The notes under the pieces: generated by a model
Database searches by the model: none
The model's input: only the letters and a program-made list of their open reading frames with translations
Told to the model about the DNA's origin: nothing
Source: Icerya purchasi
Lineage: Eukaryota > Arthropoda > Insecta > Hemiptera > Monophlebidae
Direction of reading: 5' to 3'
DNA length: 64,000 nt
Assembly: GCA_039619475.1 (NCBI GenBank)
Contig: CM077116.1
Coordinates: 18,907,443 to 18,971,442 of the forward strand
Translations under genes and position numbers: made by a program
In this document: positions 11,138 through 22,719 of the stretch, piece after piece
How positions within the stretch are numbered: the stretch's first letter is position 1
Layout of the letters: each line of letters opens with the position of its first letter

Positions 11138-12195
11138 ACATATAATGTACGGCATCCTAATAGGATGGGTTCAGAAACGAAAAATTAAAATATGCAATAA
11201 CTCAGGAACGGTTTGAAACTTTTTTTTTTTTTTTTTACGGGTACGCCAACGAAGAATCAGCCAAGGAATCTAAGTAATAGCTCAAAAGGAGAATAACATA
11301 TTAGATTTCAATCTGGTGCGAGATTGAATGAATGAAAGAAGCTAGAATAGGAAAAACTGACACGGAAGGAAATGAGAGAACATAAGAGTCATTGTATGAA
11401 GTAGGAAGACGAAGATCCAAAAGCCGAGAATAGAAGAAAGAACGTTCTGAAGAGAGTGAGGAACATTCGAAGAAGATAGGCTATTGACATCGCACAGAAA
11501 AAAAGAAAACGGTTTGAAACTTCGAAATTGGATCATAAATTACAAGTAAACTTCTATTACATCATCTATAACTCTATAGGATAATCGATTACTCTGGGCG
11601 GAAAAAAAAGAAAAAAAAAACGCAAAGAAAAACCGTCAAGAATATATAATGCGGAATTTAAAACAACCTCAAAAATCATCCTCGAAAAATTCATAACTCA
11701 TCACCAGATAACGTTTTAAAAGTGAAATTCAAAATACTAAAATGTAGAAACTCTTCGGTAAAAAATCAAAAAATTACGATAATTAAAAAATTATTTAAAC
11801 TCCCCACCCTTTCGGGCCAAAAACAGCAAAAAAATCGGATGTTCACGTAAGTAAGAGACCGCGTACAAACTTTATAGGAGTATAAACTACAGCCCCGATC
11901 TTACAACTTTATATTTAGGACCTATGGATTTTGAAAAAAAAACAACAAAAACATGTTATGTATCGATGGAAAGAGCGCTATTTGTCAAGAACGAAACCGC
12001 ATTTCATCTCTTTAACAAAACTTTCGAAGTTGGCGAAAAGTTCGAAAAAGCGCGAAAAATTACGTGTCTGTAAAAACAAAACTCGTTTGTTGTGAATTTA
12101 GCGTTACGTAAACATAAATATTAGAGTTATCTTTAAGTTAACATACGCAGTAACCCTGAGCCCATGAAACATCATGCTTGACTCCGAACTTACTC
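11138..12195 (+). repeat. Repeat F, long copy interrupted by a LINE
   Basis: The segments 11138-11221 and 11508-11770 together match the reverse complement of 51598-51920, including an acatataatgtac block, a cctaatagga block, gaacggtttga, a gtcaagaatatataat block, a ttaaaacaacctc block and a gtgaaattcaaaatac block. The segment 11910-12195 matches the copy at 7195-7480. The copy is split by the LINE insertion at 11222-11507. No coding capacity is seen; a run of such copies suggests a non-autonomous or very old element. Confidence 0.75.
11207..11522 (-). mobile_element. 5'-truncated LINE insertion with 15-bp target duplication
   Basis: The sequence AACGGTTTGAAACTT occurs at 11207-11221 and again at 11508-11522, flanking an insert of about 286 bp. 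The insert begins on the plus strand with a T run (11222-11236), that is, a poly-A tail on the minus strand. Read on the minus strand, the rest resembles the last part of the I-like LINE family, with SSERSFFYSRLLDLRLP matching SSERATLYSNLLGLGPP at 25.65 kb. The uninterrupted site is present in the repeat F copy at 51.8 kb, which supports the boundaries. This is a textbook truncated target-primed insertion. Confidence 0.85.
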
Positions 12196-13999
12196 TTTGA
12201 TATCTATAATTTCGTTATTCTTCGTTTGTTTTTTCTCTTGTTCTTTGCTTTCCATTCAGTGAATCAAGGTTTAGAGCTTAGAAGTTCTAATGAAAGAAGT
12301 TCAATTTTGTTTAGCGTAAAGGTGTTTTATCTGCTAACACACAGAGCTAAGAGTGGAATGGATTTAAAAAAAAAAAGCCATACCCGATGGTGGACTTTGT
12401 ACTATTATTACGATAAAAAATAAACGACGACGAAGCGTCGTTAAAAGCTTCTTCGTCCTCTCTAGTCTCGGCACTTTAGGAATAAAATAGCGAGCGACGT
12501 TTATTCATTCATAGGTGTTGTCGCAAAAGGCAATTGGCGCGCGATAAATCACTCGATGAATCTGCAGCGGTTTTACTAATTGAATGAAGACAGGCTGGTT
12601 AATTTTCGATTCGCGATTAAGACTTCAGTTTTACGGGTACGCAGTTAGTGGCGACGCTGTTTAATTTTTATGCGAGTTGTTCGGATTTAGACGCTGCGGG
12701 GAGATCGCGAAAGTCCACCAGCTCTATAGCGCTTCTCGTGCAGAATATCGTGTGGTTGTGTAGCTCCTTTCTTCTCGTAGACCGTAAACGAAAACGCAAC
12801 GGTAACGAGATAACAACCGCTGTGACTTAGATACATTTACCGCTTAACTGAAAATCCGTCAATTATTACGAGAAAATTAGTCTGCACACGACTGCTAACG
12901 TTTCGTTCTTACTAATTGTTTTATCGTAGCACTCGATGCGGCATCTGCTATGCGAAATAATGAAAAGGTTGGCCGTTTTTTTCCCCGTTAATCACTCTCG
13001 TAATGTTCTCATTAAATTCGGCGACAAATGTCGAATATCTTTTTTATTTCAGTGTAGCAGCTAAAATTAAAAAAAAAAAGATTACGTCACAACCTTCTTT
13101 ACGCTTCACCATTAAAGACGATCGATCCGCAGTGCAACCATACGTTATGCAGACGGTACTACTTAGTCGTATTTGCGAGAATTCCGCTGAATTATAACAA
13201 TCGATAGCACAGTAAGACAGAACAACAAATTCAGGCTGGGGCAATGAGCAAACCCGAAACTGCACAGTTTTTGAAGTCTCTGTATATATCAGGGAAATCG
13301 ACAGACTGGATGCGTAACAGGGGCCAACTCGCTCGGGTATTTAAGCGTGAATGATCGATCTGGCATTAAAGAGGAAATTCGATTTCCTTTATGAAAACTT
13401 AACTGAAAAAATATCGTTTACGCGTTCCCGGTATTTCTGAATAGGTGCGAAATTCATCGACTGGAGCGTGGAAAGGAAAATCGAAAAAGTTTAAATTTTA
13501 TGTTATATACTGCAGATTTTAACATGTTCGTTATCGTTTAAGTATCGAATGCTAAATATTCGAAAAGCAAAACGACTATGGGGAAAGTTTGTGAATCGTT
13601 TGAAATTTAAATTTGAGCAAAAAACCAGACAGGTATTATAACGGTAGTGGCCGACTATAAATTTGAATAAATAATACGAATGAATAAATCGTTGTCACAG
13701 GCAACAACTACACAAATGAGCAACTTGCTTTTATGTGTTTAATTTTTTTTGTTTTTCGCAGTTCGCAAATAAACCAGCTTATTATTAAAACGGCTACGAT
13801 TAGAATAGTTTACGGTAACAACTTGAAAACTCAAATATCTCAGTTTGAACAACAAAAAAAAATCATTACTAAGTAATCGGGATTCAATTTTTGACACGTG
13901 TATGCGGAATCTAGAATCTCACAATAGAAGAGACTAATTAATGATTTACAATGCAGCAGTTCTAAGTGAAAACTAGAAATCGTCATGTAGAGATTGGGA
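12196..13999. other. Intergenic stretch, no gene seen
   Basis: A short CGACGAAGCGTCG palindrome lies near 12427-12440. Otherwise no recognisable element; short open frames are unremarkable. Confidence 0.45.
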
Positions 14000-14580
14000 A
14001 ATAAATGCACGGACTAAGAATAAGCAGGAGTAAGACAAAGGTCGCGATAATAGATATGGAAACGAAGAACATAAAAAAAAAGCAGGGAACCTCGAAGTAG
14101 TTGATAGTTTCATTTATCTCGGGTTAGTGATATCCCCAACAATGGCAGCTGCTTGTTGGACATAAAGCGCAGATTAGTCACGACACGCATAGTTTACCGG
14201 ATTATCAAGAATTTGCAGGTTTCTCAAAGAATATGAAATAGAATCGAATGAGCTTAGTTTTTTCGATTATACTCCGGAGAAACTTAGACACTCGCTACAA
14301 CGGTAGCAGGATACAAGTGGTTGGAAGGTGGGCGCACACAGAAACGAATGCTAAAAATGTCCCGGATGGACCGAATAACAAATAGCTACGTAATCAACAA
14401 AACCAAACATACGGCTAAGAAAAAGGTTTTCAGGTCCTTCGGATAATCCTCGAAAATATTAAACTCAGAGGTAGACCTCGCGGACACGATAGGGGTCGAC
14501 CAGAGTTATAAATGGGTGGTATGAGCCTATATGAACTAGCTGTCCGAAATGGAGTGTGGTCTGACTACAGTTAACGCTTC
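14000..14580 (+). pseudogene. LINE reverse-transcriptase C-terminus, decayed
   Basis: The translation begins with SKTKVAIIDMET and then LEVVDSFIYLGLVIS, the SKT-K and F-x-YLG motifs that follow the catalytic palm of LINE reverse transcriptases. Later pieces read KRMLKMSRMDRITNSYV and KLRGRPRGHDRGRPE, like the DRITN and GRPR motifs seen downstream in such ORFs. Several stops and frameshifts occur between them. It ends just before a second LINE 3' end at 14.6 kb, so two truncated LINEs lie in tandem. Clade cannot be fixed from this. Confidence 0.7.
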
Positions 14581-14589
14581 AGTTTCATA

Positions 14590-14895
14590 ATATCGTCATG
14601 CTCTTCTCAACTATGAACATTAAGGAATTTATCCAAATTTTGCAATTCATTTCCTCAGAACGTGCGATCTTTTGTACCGATCTGCTTAAACTTGGTATCC
14701 CTACTCTTTACAGTGCCCGCTGTATTCTTGCTCATCGAGTTCCTTCTATTGTTCTTTTGTTAGCTGACTTTTCTTCTATCTCTAATCGCTTCTTGATATA
14801 ACTTGTCAATTCTTATGTCTTTCCATTCGTTTAATCCTTTGCGTTGGGTGAATGTCCTGTGCTGGTATGCCCAATTAAAAAAGAAGAAAAAAGAA
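14590..14895 (+). pseudogene. LINE 3' end, I-like family, copy with 3' UTR
   Basis: The translation holds SSERAIFCTDLLKLGIPTLY and then SARCILA, ending in SISNRFLI and a stop near 14800. This aligns with the end of the 25-kb fragment (SSERATLYSNLLGLGPPVPY, SAHAILA, SIFNLFLI, stop) and gives the same stop position. The 3' UTR runs to an A-rich tail at about 14876-14895, with a ttgggtgaatgtcctg block also seen in other copies. Confidence 0.8.
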
Positions 14896-14969
14896 AGTAA
14901 ATCCTATCTAAATGAAGTTGCGCTGAATTATTCCTGCCATTTGTTCCGTTTCATCAAAGATTTCTGATC

Positions 14970-15078
14970 GGATTAAAGTATAACCGACTTCTTTCCTTTC
15001 TATTTGTTTCTGTGGGTAAAGGTCCTTGATTTATGAGCCCAAAATAAAATATAAAAAATAAATAAATAAAAAAACATC
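14970..15078 (+). mobile_element. LINE 3' UTR only, I-like family
   Basis: The sequence tgggtaaaggtcctt, gagcccaaaataaaat and an A-rich tail match the 3' UTR of the copy just upstream. This is an extremely 5'-truncated insertion. It has no coding part. Confidence 0.5.
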
Positions 15079-15149
15079 ACTGGCTTAAAAAAAAAATTCT
15101 AACGAAAAATATAAAAAACACGATAGGACTTGTACCTTCGAAAGGTACG

Positions 15150-15258
15150 TTTTTTTCTTGTTTCTTTTTTTTGACGCATCAACTATGAACATTAAGCCAA
15201 ATGAAATTTCGGTAAGTTGCAATATGCGACAACCACATTCGAAGCAGGTCCTAGCGGA
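15150..15258 (-). mobile_element. SINE-C copy, 5'-truncated
   Basis: On the minus strand the sequence contains a gcatattgcaactt block, gaaatttcattt, a tcatagttgatgcg block and an A-rich tail (plus-strand T-rich at 15150-15172). These match the 3' half of the copies at 15.64, 16.46 and 31.33 kb. The tRNA-like head is missing or unreadable. Confidence 0.65.
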
Positions 15259-15418
15259 ATCAAAAGGTACGTAAACAAATCTTCTTGCGGAGATCGCTCC
15301 ATGTTAAATACTACATTTACAAATATCGAGGCAATGCACATAAAGTAATTGAAATTATTTCCACACGCAGAGATAGCCATTTTTAATGCAACTCTACCTG
15401 CGCTAGTGTACTGTTTTC

Positions 15419-15420
<2 letters not shown>

Positions 15421-15456
<36 letters not shown>
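15421..15456. repeat. (TA)n microsatellite
   Basis: A nearly pure alternating TA tract. Confidence 0.95.
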
Positions 15457-15457
<1 letters not shown>

Positions 15458-15631
15458 GTACATTTTTTGCAATAATTCATTTTTATAAAGTAGTTTTTTT
15501 GCACTGTATTCACCATGATTACAGAGCAGCATCTCCGAAACACGTTGGTGTAATAATTTTTTAACTTATCAATTATTTTCTAGTCAGTGAATGATTTATA
15601 TCATTTCAATTCATTTTTATTTTTAGCCATC

Positions 15632-15765
15632 TATCCTATCGTGGCGTAGTTGATTTAATTGTTTTTCGTTCGGGTAGAATATCTCGATAGCGTACATTGA
15701 AATTTCTAAAATAAAAAATTCACCAATGTCCATAGTTGAAGTGCCTGAAATAAAAGAAAAAAAAT
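15632..15765 (+). mobile_element. SINE-C copy
   Basis: It begins with a tRNA box-A-like sequence (cgtggcgtagttgattta) and continues with a gtacattgaaa block, ccaatgtccatagttga, and an A-rich tail at about 15745-15762. The order is the same as in the better-preserved copy at 31.33 kb. This element class is transcribed by RNA polymerase III from the internal tRNA-like promoter when intact. The box B of this copy is degraded. Confidence 0.7.
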
Positions 15766-16457
15766 GATAGTCTCGTTATTGTTCGTGCAACATCCCATTT
15801 TTAGTATTTACTTCTATAAAGCTATTTGCAAGTGCGCGATCGTGCGTTTTATACATTACTACAGAGAATACGGAATAGTTCGAGCCGCTGGTGAATTATT
15901 TATCGCTGCAGCCATTTATTTATATTTCTGTGCGCTTTTTCATTCTGTCGATCGTATAATTTTTACATTTATGGGTGGACATTAAAAGTATTGGGAGAGA
16001 TAATTTCGTTTTGATAACTTACTGCGTTGGCATATGCCGTAGAAAAAAAAAAAAGAAGAAAACAATGAAAATGAAACGCAGAGTGTATTTTTAACGTATT
16101 ACGTGGGATTTAAAGTATGGCCCGAAAAAAAAAAAAAAGTTAACTATAAAATTTTGCGATGTTAACAAATATTCGAGATATTATGTTTCGGGGTTTTTGT
16201 AACAAATTGCTTCCTTTTATTATTTTTACGCATTTTATTCCATAAAAAGGGACGTTTGTCTATTTCCGAAATTAAAATCGCAATAAATAATTCACTGAAA
16301 AAGTTTGTAACAAACCGATATTTCAAATTCCTCCAGTTACAGAAAATTGAACTAATCCGTTTTACGTATAGCCACTTCGAATTAGACACATACGGATTCG
16401 ATTTTGTTCCAAAGACTTCCCCGACGCACCCGCGTTCAGAATACGACTGTGATTCGC

Positions 16458-16604
16458 TTCTTTTTTTTTTTTTCTTTTTTTCAAATGCATCAACTACAGA
16501 TATTATAACCCAACGCAAGTGAAATTTTTGAAAGTTTCAATGTGCAGCAGAGGAATTCGAATACACCACACCTAACCAACTACGTCTAGGCCATGATAGG
16601 CGGC
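16458..16604 (-). mobile_element. SINE-C copy
   Basis: On the minus strand: a box-A-like ctagacgtagttggttagg, then ggtgtattcgaattcctc, a gcacattgaaacttt block, a gtagttgatgcatt block and an A-rich tail (plus-strand T run at about 16461-16480). It matches the 31.33-kb copy from head to tail. Three copies of this family lie within 1.5 kb here. Confidence 0.75.
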
Positions 16605-18239
16605 TTATTAAATTTAAATTACTTAAAATCGACTTTTTCGTTTATATTGATAATTGTTTGTTTTTTTCTTGGTTTTTCGCATATCGTTTTCGAAACAGAT
16701 TTTTACTTTGCGTCTTTTCCGAAATATATTGTCCGTTTTTAACGATAAATGTGATTCTTTCAGTATATTTGTATAATGCCTGTCTTCATTTTGTAAGTAA
16801 TGACTTAGAGAAATTATGTTTATTAAACGTTCAGGCGGAAGTAAAATTAAAATTAGAAGACTATTAATATTATTACTATTCCATTATACTAAAAGGTTTC
16901 CGAAGCGATGCGAGACGGAAAACTATGCAAGATTTTTTCAAAGTTGCCATTTAATTGTACTTGAAAAAAAAATCCTCTCCGTGAGACGAAAAGTAAAAGA
17001 GAACCGTGGATGTGTTAAATCTGCTCTTTAAGATGGAACGATTTCCGCTAGTCGGTGACTTTCGTATTATTACAATCTGCTATTCTCCCACTCGTGCTTA
17101 ATGTTTCGTGTTATGTTAACGGTAAATTTGGAGAATGCGCAATTAAGAGTACAACGTTCGATTCTTTCAGGAAATTTCAAATTTTAAACGTAATAATACG
17201 TAGGTACGATATAATAATAGCAACACAATGAAACAATCGCTTGTATTTAATAAATGCCGACTAGTTTAAGATAATAAATGATAATCGCAATTTAACGGTG
17301 GAATGAAACACGAATGAGACAGAAACAATGATGCCATCTGTTATACATATACCCGTTAAAGTGAAACTAAAAATGATTATCATTAGCCGAGTAAAAATTA
17401 AAATTAAAAAAATATACATTTTACATTAAACAAGTTATTACTTATGTCTGGAATTGAACGAGATGTAACCACTGAACCTGCAAAAAATAAAAAAATAAAC
17501 AGAATTATTTACACCGGCGGAAACAATTAAAATTTAAAACATCTTTTTATGTATACATATATATATATTTTTTTTTTTTTTTTCTTCCTAATTCCGACAA
17601 GTGGTTGGTGTAAGTATATTTAACGATATTCTTTGCTCCTATTCCATGACGTTTTAGGATTCAATATACTTATTTATACACACTGTTCTATTAGTCTAGC
17701 TTATTTGTGTTGGTGGCCAGATGGTTTCTCGATAAAAAAAATAAAAAATAAAAAATAAAAAAAAAAGTTTATATTATAGTGTATATAAAAGGACCAGGTA
17801 ACTAGGACTTGTCAAGTATACTTAAGTTAAAGGGTGAAAGAGGGGATGAAAAACATAGTCTCCTCAGTCAGCATGTGTGTATATAATAGTGAGTATGCTA
17901 AATATAATATATATATGTATATATATATATATAAAAAAAAAAAAAACAATTCAATGATACTATAACAAAAATAAACAAATTTGCGTGGAAGTAGAGTTAA
18001 TATAGATATAAATAAATAAATGTGTTCCTATAACTAAATATATACACAATTGTATACAGCGTGCGGATAATCTAATCTAACCAGGAAATACATGGGAAGT
18101 AATGAACACACTTCTTGATTAGGGTTAACGTTTGAATTCAGAGTGAATGGAGTGAAAATTTTAAGATTATGTACAACACTTGAACTTCCTGATCAAAGCA
18201 GACTCCATATACAGCAAAATATGTGAATTAGCTTTGGTG

Positions 18240-18270
<31 letters not shown>

Positions 18271-19900
18271 GTGAGTTTTTCCGAATAACTATTTTTGTAT
18301 GCCTAATAAAGCGAAAAATAAAAATGATTATAAATGCGATAGGGAAAAATTTTAATTTTTCAAATTTAATATTAAAAAGTGAACTATTCATTTCCGGTAT
18401 TTGGTCATTTAGTGTAAATTTATTTTGTATTTATGTAATAGTTTTCCGCTATGTTCGTATTATTTTTCGGTGAACTAGGTCGATGTTTATTTTTCGCAAA
18501 GTGTTCTCAACACACGTCGACTTCTCTGTTTCATTGTTATTGAACGCTTTTAACTTGAATTTTAAGAACACTTATATGTACGCAGTTTACTTTGTGTATT
18601 CGGCTATTTTCGTATATATGTATTATTATTTTTAAGCCAGAAATAATTTATTTCATTCTATACATTTAGTTCTTATATAGCGGTTTTTTAAATATTTTAT
18701 AGATGTAAATGTTATCCATTTTCTCGGTATATTTTGATTTTTAAATTATTTCAGAAATAAATTTATTTCTGATTTGTTTATCGTAACCCCGTTATTTTTT
18801 GCTATTGCCAGCACTTCCAATTCGTTTCATGTTTGAACTCATCGTCGGTGTTATTCAATAATCTGTTTACTGTATGCATGTAAATATGTTTGTGTTGGTT
18901 CGGCTGGTTTTGAATCGTTGTTAATTATGTTATTGGTTTTCGATATGGTAATTTATCATTACTTTTTGCTATATAAGTAATGATGAAAAAGTTTATTTTC
19001 CCTATTCTTCTTCCTCTATTTTGTATTGAATATTTTTTTGTGTATTAAAATCCTCTAAAATATCGTTTCAGTCATTTTCTTCATCAAACATGATTTTAAT
19101 GAGTCTCGACTATATGTGTATTATATAAAACTTCTCGATTATATATCTGTTATATTCTTCAGAATCCTGTAAAAATATTTTACTAAGAATGCTCGATAAA
19201 GGACGGGGGAAGATCCGTAACATTAAAGATGAATTTCCGTTACATTATTTAGTTGTGTGCGGTAAGCAATGTTATTGGGCCGCGTGAACTATTTTCTAAT
19301 CACTTTAAATCGTTGAGTTTTCTTACGACTACGTGTTGTTTCATTTTTCGGTTGTTTTTTAGATTTCATTTTTTACTTTTCTCGTTTTTCTAGCTGAAAG
19401 TAGTCCGAAAACCTTTCAATTAAATATATAATCGATAAGCATATTTTATCATTTGTTTGCTAATATAAGTAAAATAATTTAATTTAAATTTAGCGACATG
19501 AATTTTCCATTGTTTTAATATTTTTATCATTTTTTTTTTTTTTTCGCCCTGGTAGTAATAATTTGATTTGTTTTCTCTGACAACGAAATCTTCGCAAGTA
19601 ACCATAATAACAAAAAATTAGTTTATAACTTATCGAATTGATTCCATAACGCAAGAACGTAGCAGAATTATTTCTTATTAACCCCGCGTAAGAATAACAT
19701 AATTAACCAGGGCAACAATCCATTTTGTCGATACTTTGTCTTCTTATATATACAATATATGTAACGTTTTGGGCCAAAAAAGGTCGTCGGGCTAAGAATG
19801 ACGTTGTCATTAATATCGAAAAGTGTGGCGAGAACGGGAATGTGTACGTGTTTTAAATCGCCCCGAGGATAGGGTGAATACACCGTCATGCGGTCATTGG
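16605..19900. other. A/T-rich intergenic stretch
   Basis: It holds T and TA tracts (about 17561-17583, 17910-17945, 18240-18266) and no recognisable gene. A short sequence at 17252-17266, tgccgactagttt, is shared with the palindrome at 47.5 kb. Confidence 0.45.
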
Positions 19901-20159
19901 AGAAATGCCCACCCCATTAGGGAAAAGGCAAAGGATCCGAAGAGACAGGGCTAAAAAAATAATTGTGGAAGTCGGACACTGTTTTGCTTTTTGTAAAGTC
20001 CTGGTTAAGAAGTCGCTTTCTTACATAGCTTCAACATTTGCAGCGGAAATTAGTATAATCGTCGGTCGTAAATTGTTAAATCAGTTCGCGATTATAAATA
20101 GTACAAAAATTTCTAACAAATTTTACGCTAAAATCGAACTAAAGTCCGTTTCGTGCCTA

Positions 20160-20455
20160 CATCATAAGAAACACCGCCTGATTGAGAGATCTGGCAACAC
20201 CGCGTTCCTGTACTACCCACACTGTGATACGTGCCTGTTTATGTTATTTATAATCAATCGTTTTTTCCGTTCGTGTATTTTTCAGCGGTCGGTCGTTAAA
20301 GAAAGATGGGTGTATTAATTAAATGATACATTTAAAAACCTAAACTCAGACCTAGTAGTTAATAATAATAGTAATAAAAATAAAATAAATAAATTTATCA
20401 TTTTAAAGCCACGAGTTCGATAGGACACCTCGTGTTTGGCATCTCTAAGGACTTT
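20160..20455 (+). repeat. Repeat E, copy 1
   Basis: It shares with 50.73-51.01 kb a ttttttcagcggtcg block (about 20276-20292), AT-rich sequence with AAT triplets, and an end of the form cacctcgtgtttggcatctct. Near that end CACGAG and CTCGTG (about 20411-20436) can pair as a hairpin. The 51-kb copy keeps a hairpin at the same place with different bases. No coding signal. A 137-codon open frame overlapping its left side (19905-20318) resembles nothing known. Confidence 0.6.
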
Positions 20456-20814
20456 CACAAAGTAATAATGTGTACTGGCATTTTGAAGCCTATAACATTT
20501 TTCTCCTACATTAATACTTGTGTAATATACTCCCGTTGCCGTTTAATATTACCTAGTATATTTTAGCATATATTCTTCAACATAATATCTCGAACATCAG
20601 CTATCTTGTCTTTTTATTCGCCACATCATCTTCATTCCTACCGTACCGGGTTAGTGTATTTATTTAAATCACACGTTTCGTTCATTTCTCGAATTTTCCC
20701 CCGGATCCTATTAATACTCCATAATATTTTTTCCACGATACACAACAGACGGTTAAGAGTTAAGGAAAAAATGGAAAAAGCCGTCCAAAAAGAGAAACTT
20801 TTTCGTTTATAGGC

Positions 20815-20833
20815 TGTGTGTGTGTGTGTGTGC
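20815..20833. repeat. (TG)n microsatellite
   Basis: A short run of TG dinucleotides leading into gcgcacgcg. Confidence 0.9.
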
Positions 20834-20839
20834 GCACGC

Positions 20840-22670
20840 GAAAGCGCGGCATCTGTTCCCAGACAGAATTTTGCGACGAATAATCGGAAAATTATTGGAC
20901 AGTAGCAAACTGTTGGATGCGACGTTGAGTAATGAAATATTTAATTGCAACTGATGCCGTGTAGTTGTAATGTATTAAAGCCGTCAAAACGAATTTTCTC
21001 AGCGTGGAAAAGAACCGCTAGTGAATTCTCGAGCGGACGGTTCAGACGCTACTACGAATGTAGGCTTTTTTAAATAATTTTAATAGGGTCAAGGTTATCA
21101 GAAACAAACGATTATAACATGGCCATGTTGCCTTTGCTCGTACAGAAAATCTGAAAGTCTAAGAGTTGCCTAATTGATAGGTGTGGCCATGCTTTTGTGG
21201 TACCAACTCAATAGCTTCTCTTTAGACTTCCTTTCGGATCCACAACGGCCAGTCGTGGTGGGTTTATAGCTCTACCCGGTAGTAATTGCGACAATAGGTA
21301 TAGAAATTTCCTATTTCACTGAATTAGAGAATTTTTTGACATTTGTTGTTGTCGGTGATAATTTATTCTTCCTTCACCTCCTCTTTCGGTGATTATGATG
21401 ATTTTGACATCGATAACTGTTACTTTAATAATCGCAGTAGTAATTTTTCCTACTCGTTATAAGAACCGGATATTTTTCAATAATAATTAACATTTCGATT
21501 TACCGTTGTTTATCAACTATCTCCCTTTTTGGCCGATCCGAAAAATAAGAAATAAGAAAAGGCAATTTCGGTGAAAAAAATAAAATGGCTGAATGTTTCG
21601 TCCAGGCGATGGTCAATAGCCGCGTTGCACAAAGAAGTTCTAGCAGAGTGTTTAGTCGTCAAAACTAACGCAGCAGACTTCCAGAGACTGAGTCAGTAAA
21701 AAATTATCATGGCCATTATCCAGTGACGGAGAGAAGGAGAAATAGGAAATACATCCCGTTCCAAAATAAAAAAAATAAAAAATAAAAAAAAAATAAAAAA
21801 GGGTCTAAAACCTAGATGAAAAAATTTGTTACAACATTAATTTATACTATAAAAGTTTTGTATAAATATTATACCTGTGGATTTAATTATAACTAATATT
21901 TAATACTGTTTTCTAGTAGAACTAATAATGTTACGTTTTTATTCTGTTTTAAACGCACTGTTGTCGATCTTTTGTCTTTTTTATTTATTTTTAATTTTTA
22001 TTTTGTAATATGTAAATGGAAATAGTTCAGTGAGAAATATGTATATATTTTTTTTACTTGCTCACCGACAAAGAATTCGAATTACTAATGAAATTAAAGA
22101 AAAAATAAAGTCTAATAAAAATACTATCTCGTTCTATTCTTTCTAGTAATTTACTATTCAAATTCTAAACTAACATTTTCTAGATATAATTTTATAATTT
22201 TGTATTATTTTTCACCCTCAAAAATAAATCAAACGTTAAATTAAAAATTGTAATAATTATGTATTTTTTAAATAACTTCTAAAGAGGTGGTCGTTATTTG
22301 ATTTTATTTATGAAACAAGGGGTATTACTCAAATCTACTGCCTACCCTGTATAAGATATTACGTAATTATATAATTTCCCTCCCCCGAAATGTCTCTCTG
22401 AATCCGCTACAGGCCATTATTCCATTCTAGTGAACCAAGCGATCTTACGCGTTGTTCATTTTTGTTATTTCCCGTTGAGATTCTAGAAAAACAGTTCGCC
22501 AACTTTTGCAGCGGCCGGGTTCATTTAAAAAGACAAAAAGGGTTAATAGATTGTACGGATTCATTTTAATTGCAGATTTACCTCTATATCCGGGGGGGGG
22601 GGGCTAGGTTGACTTACCTAACGGTAAAATAAATTTTTAACACTTCATTAAACAATTAAATGTATAATTT
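20840..22670. other. Intergenic stretch, no feature seen
   Basis: A/T-rich with an AAATAAAA-type tract near 21765-21800 and a G run at about 22592-22603. No element recognised. Confidence 0.45.
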
Positions 22671-22678
22671 TTATATCT

Positions 22679-22717
22679 CCCCGACGCGTTTCGAAGCAAA
22701 CACTTCATGTTCATGGG
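22679..22717 (-). ncRNA. Degenerate hammerhead-ribozyme-like motif
   Basis: On the minus strand the order is CCC, ATGAACA, T, GAAG, a six-base loop, CTTC, GAAA, CGCGTC, GGG. This is the type-I hammerhead layout: stem I (CCC/GGG), the CUGANGA core, stem II (GAAG/CTTC), GAAA, a short palindromic stem III and a cleavage-site UC. The core carries A instead of C at position 3 and C instead of G at position 8, so catalysis is unlikely. Hammerheads of this kind are known from Penelope-like retroelements. No surrounding element body was recognised. Confidence 0.45.
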
Positions 22718-22719
22718 TT

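Noticed and set aside
16162..16522. 118-codon minus frame and overlapping 88-codon plus frame
   Set aside because: Overlapping antisense frames in AT-rich sequence that include a poly-T tract and part of a SINE; no family resemblance.
17425..17485. Minus-strand box-B-like gttcaattcc near a ggttcagtggtta sequence
   Set aside because: Boxes too close for a tRNA; at best a deleted tRNA or SINE fragment.
19905..20318. 137-codon plus frame
   Set aside because: Longest non-transposon frame, but no recognisable domain and its end runs into repeat E. Chance length in this context is plausible.
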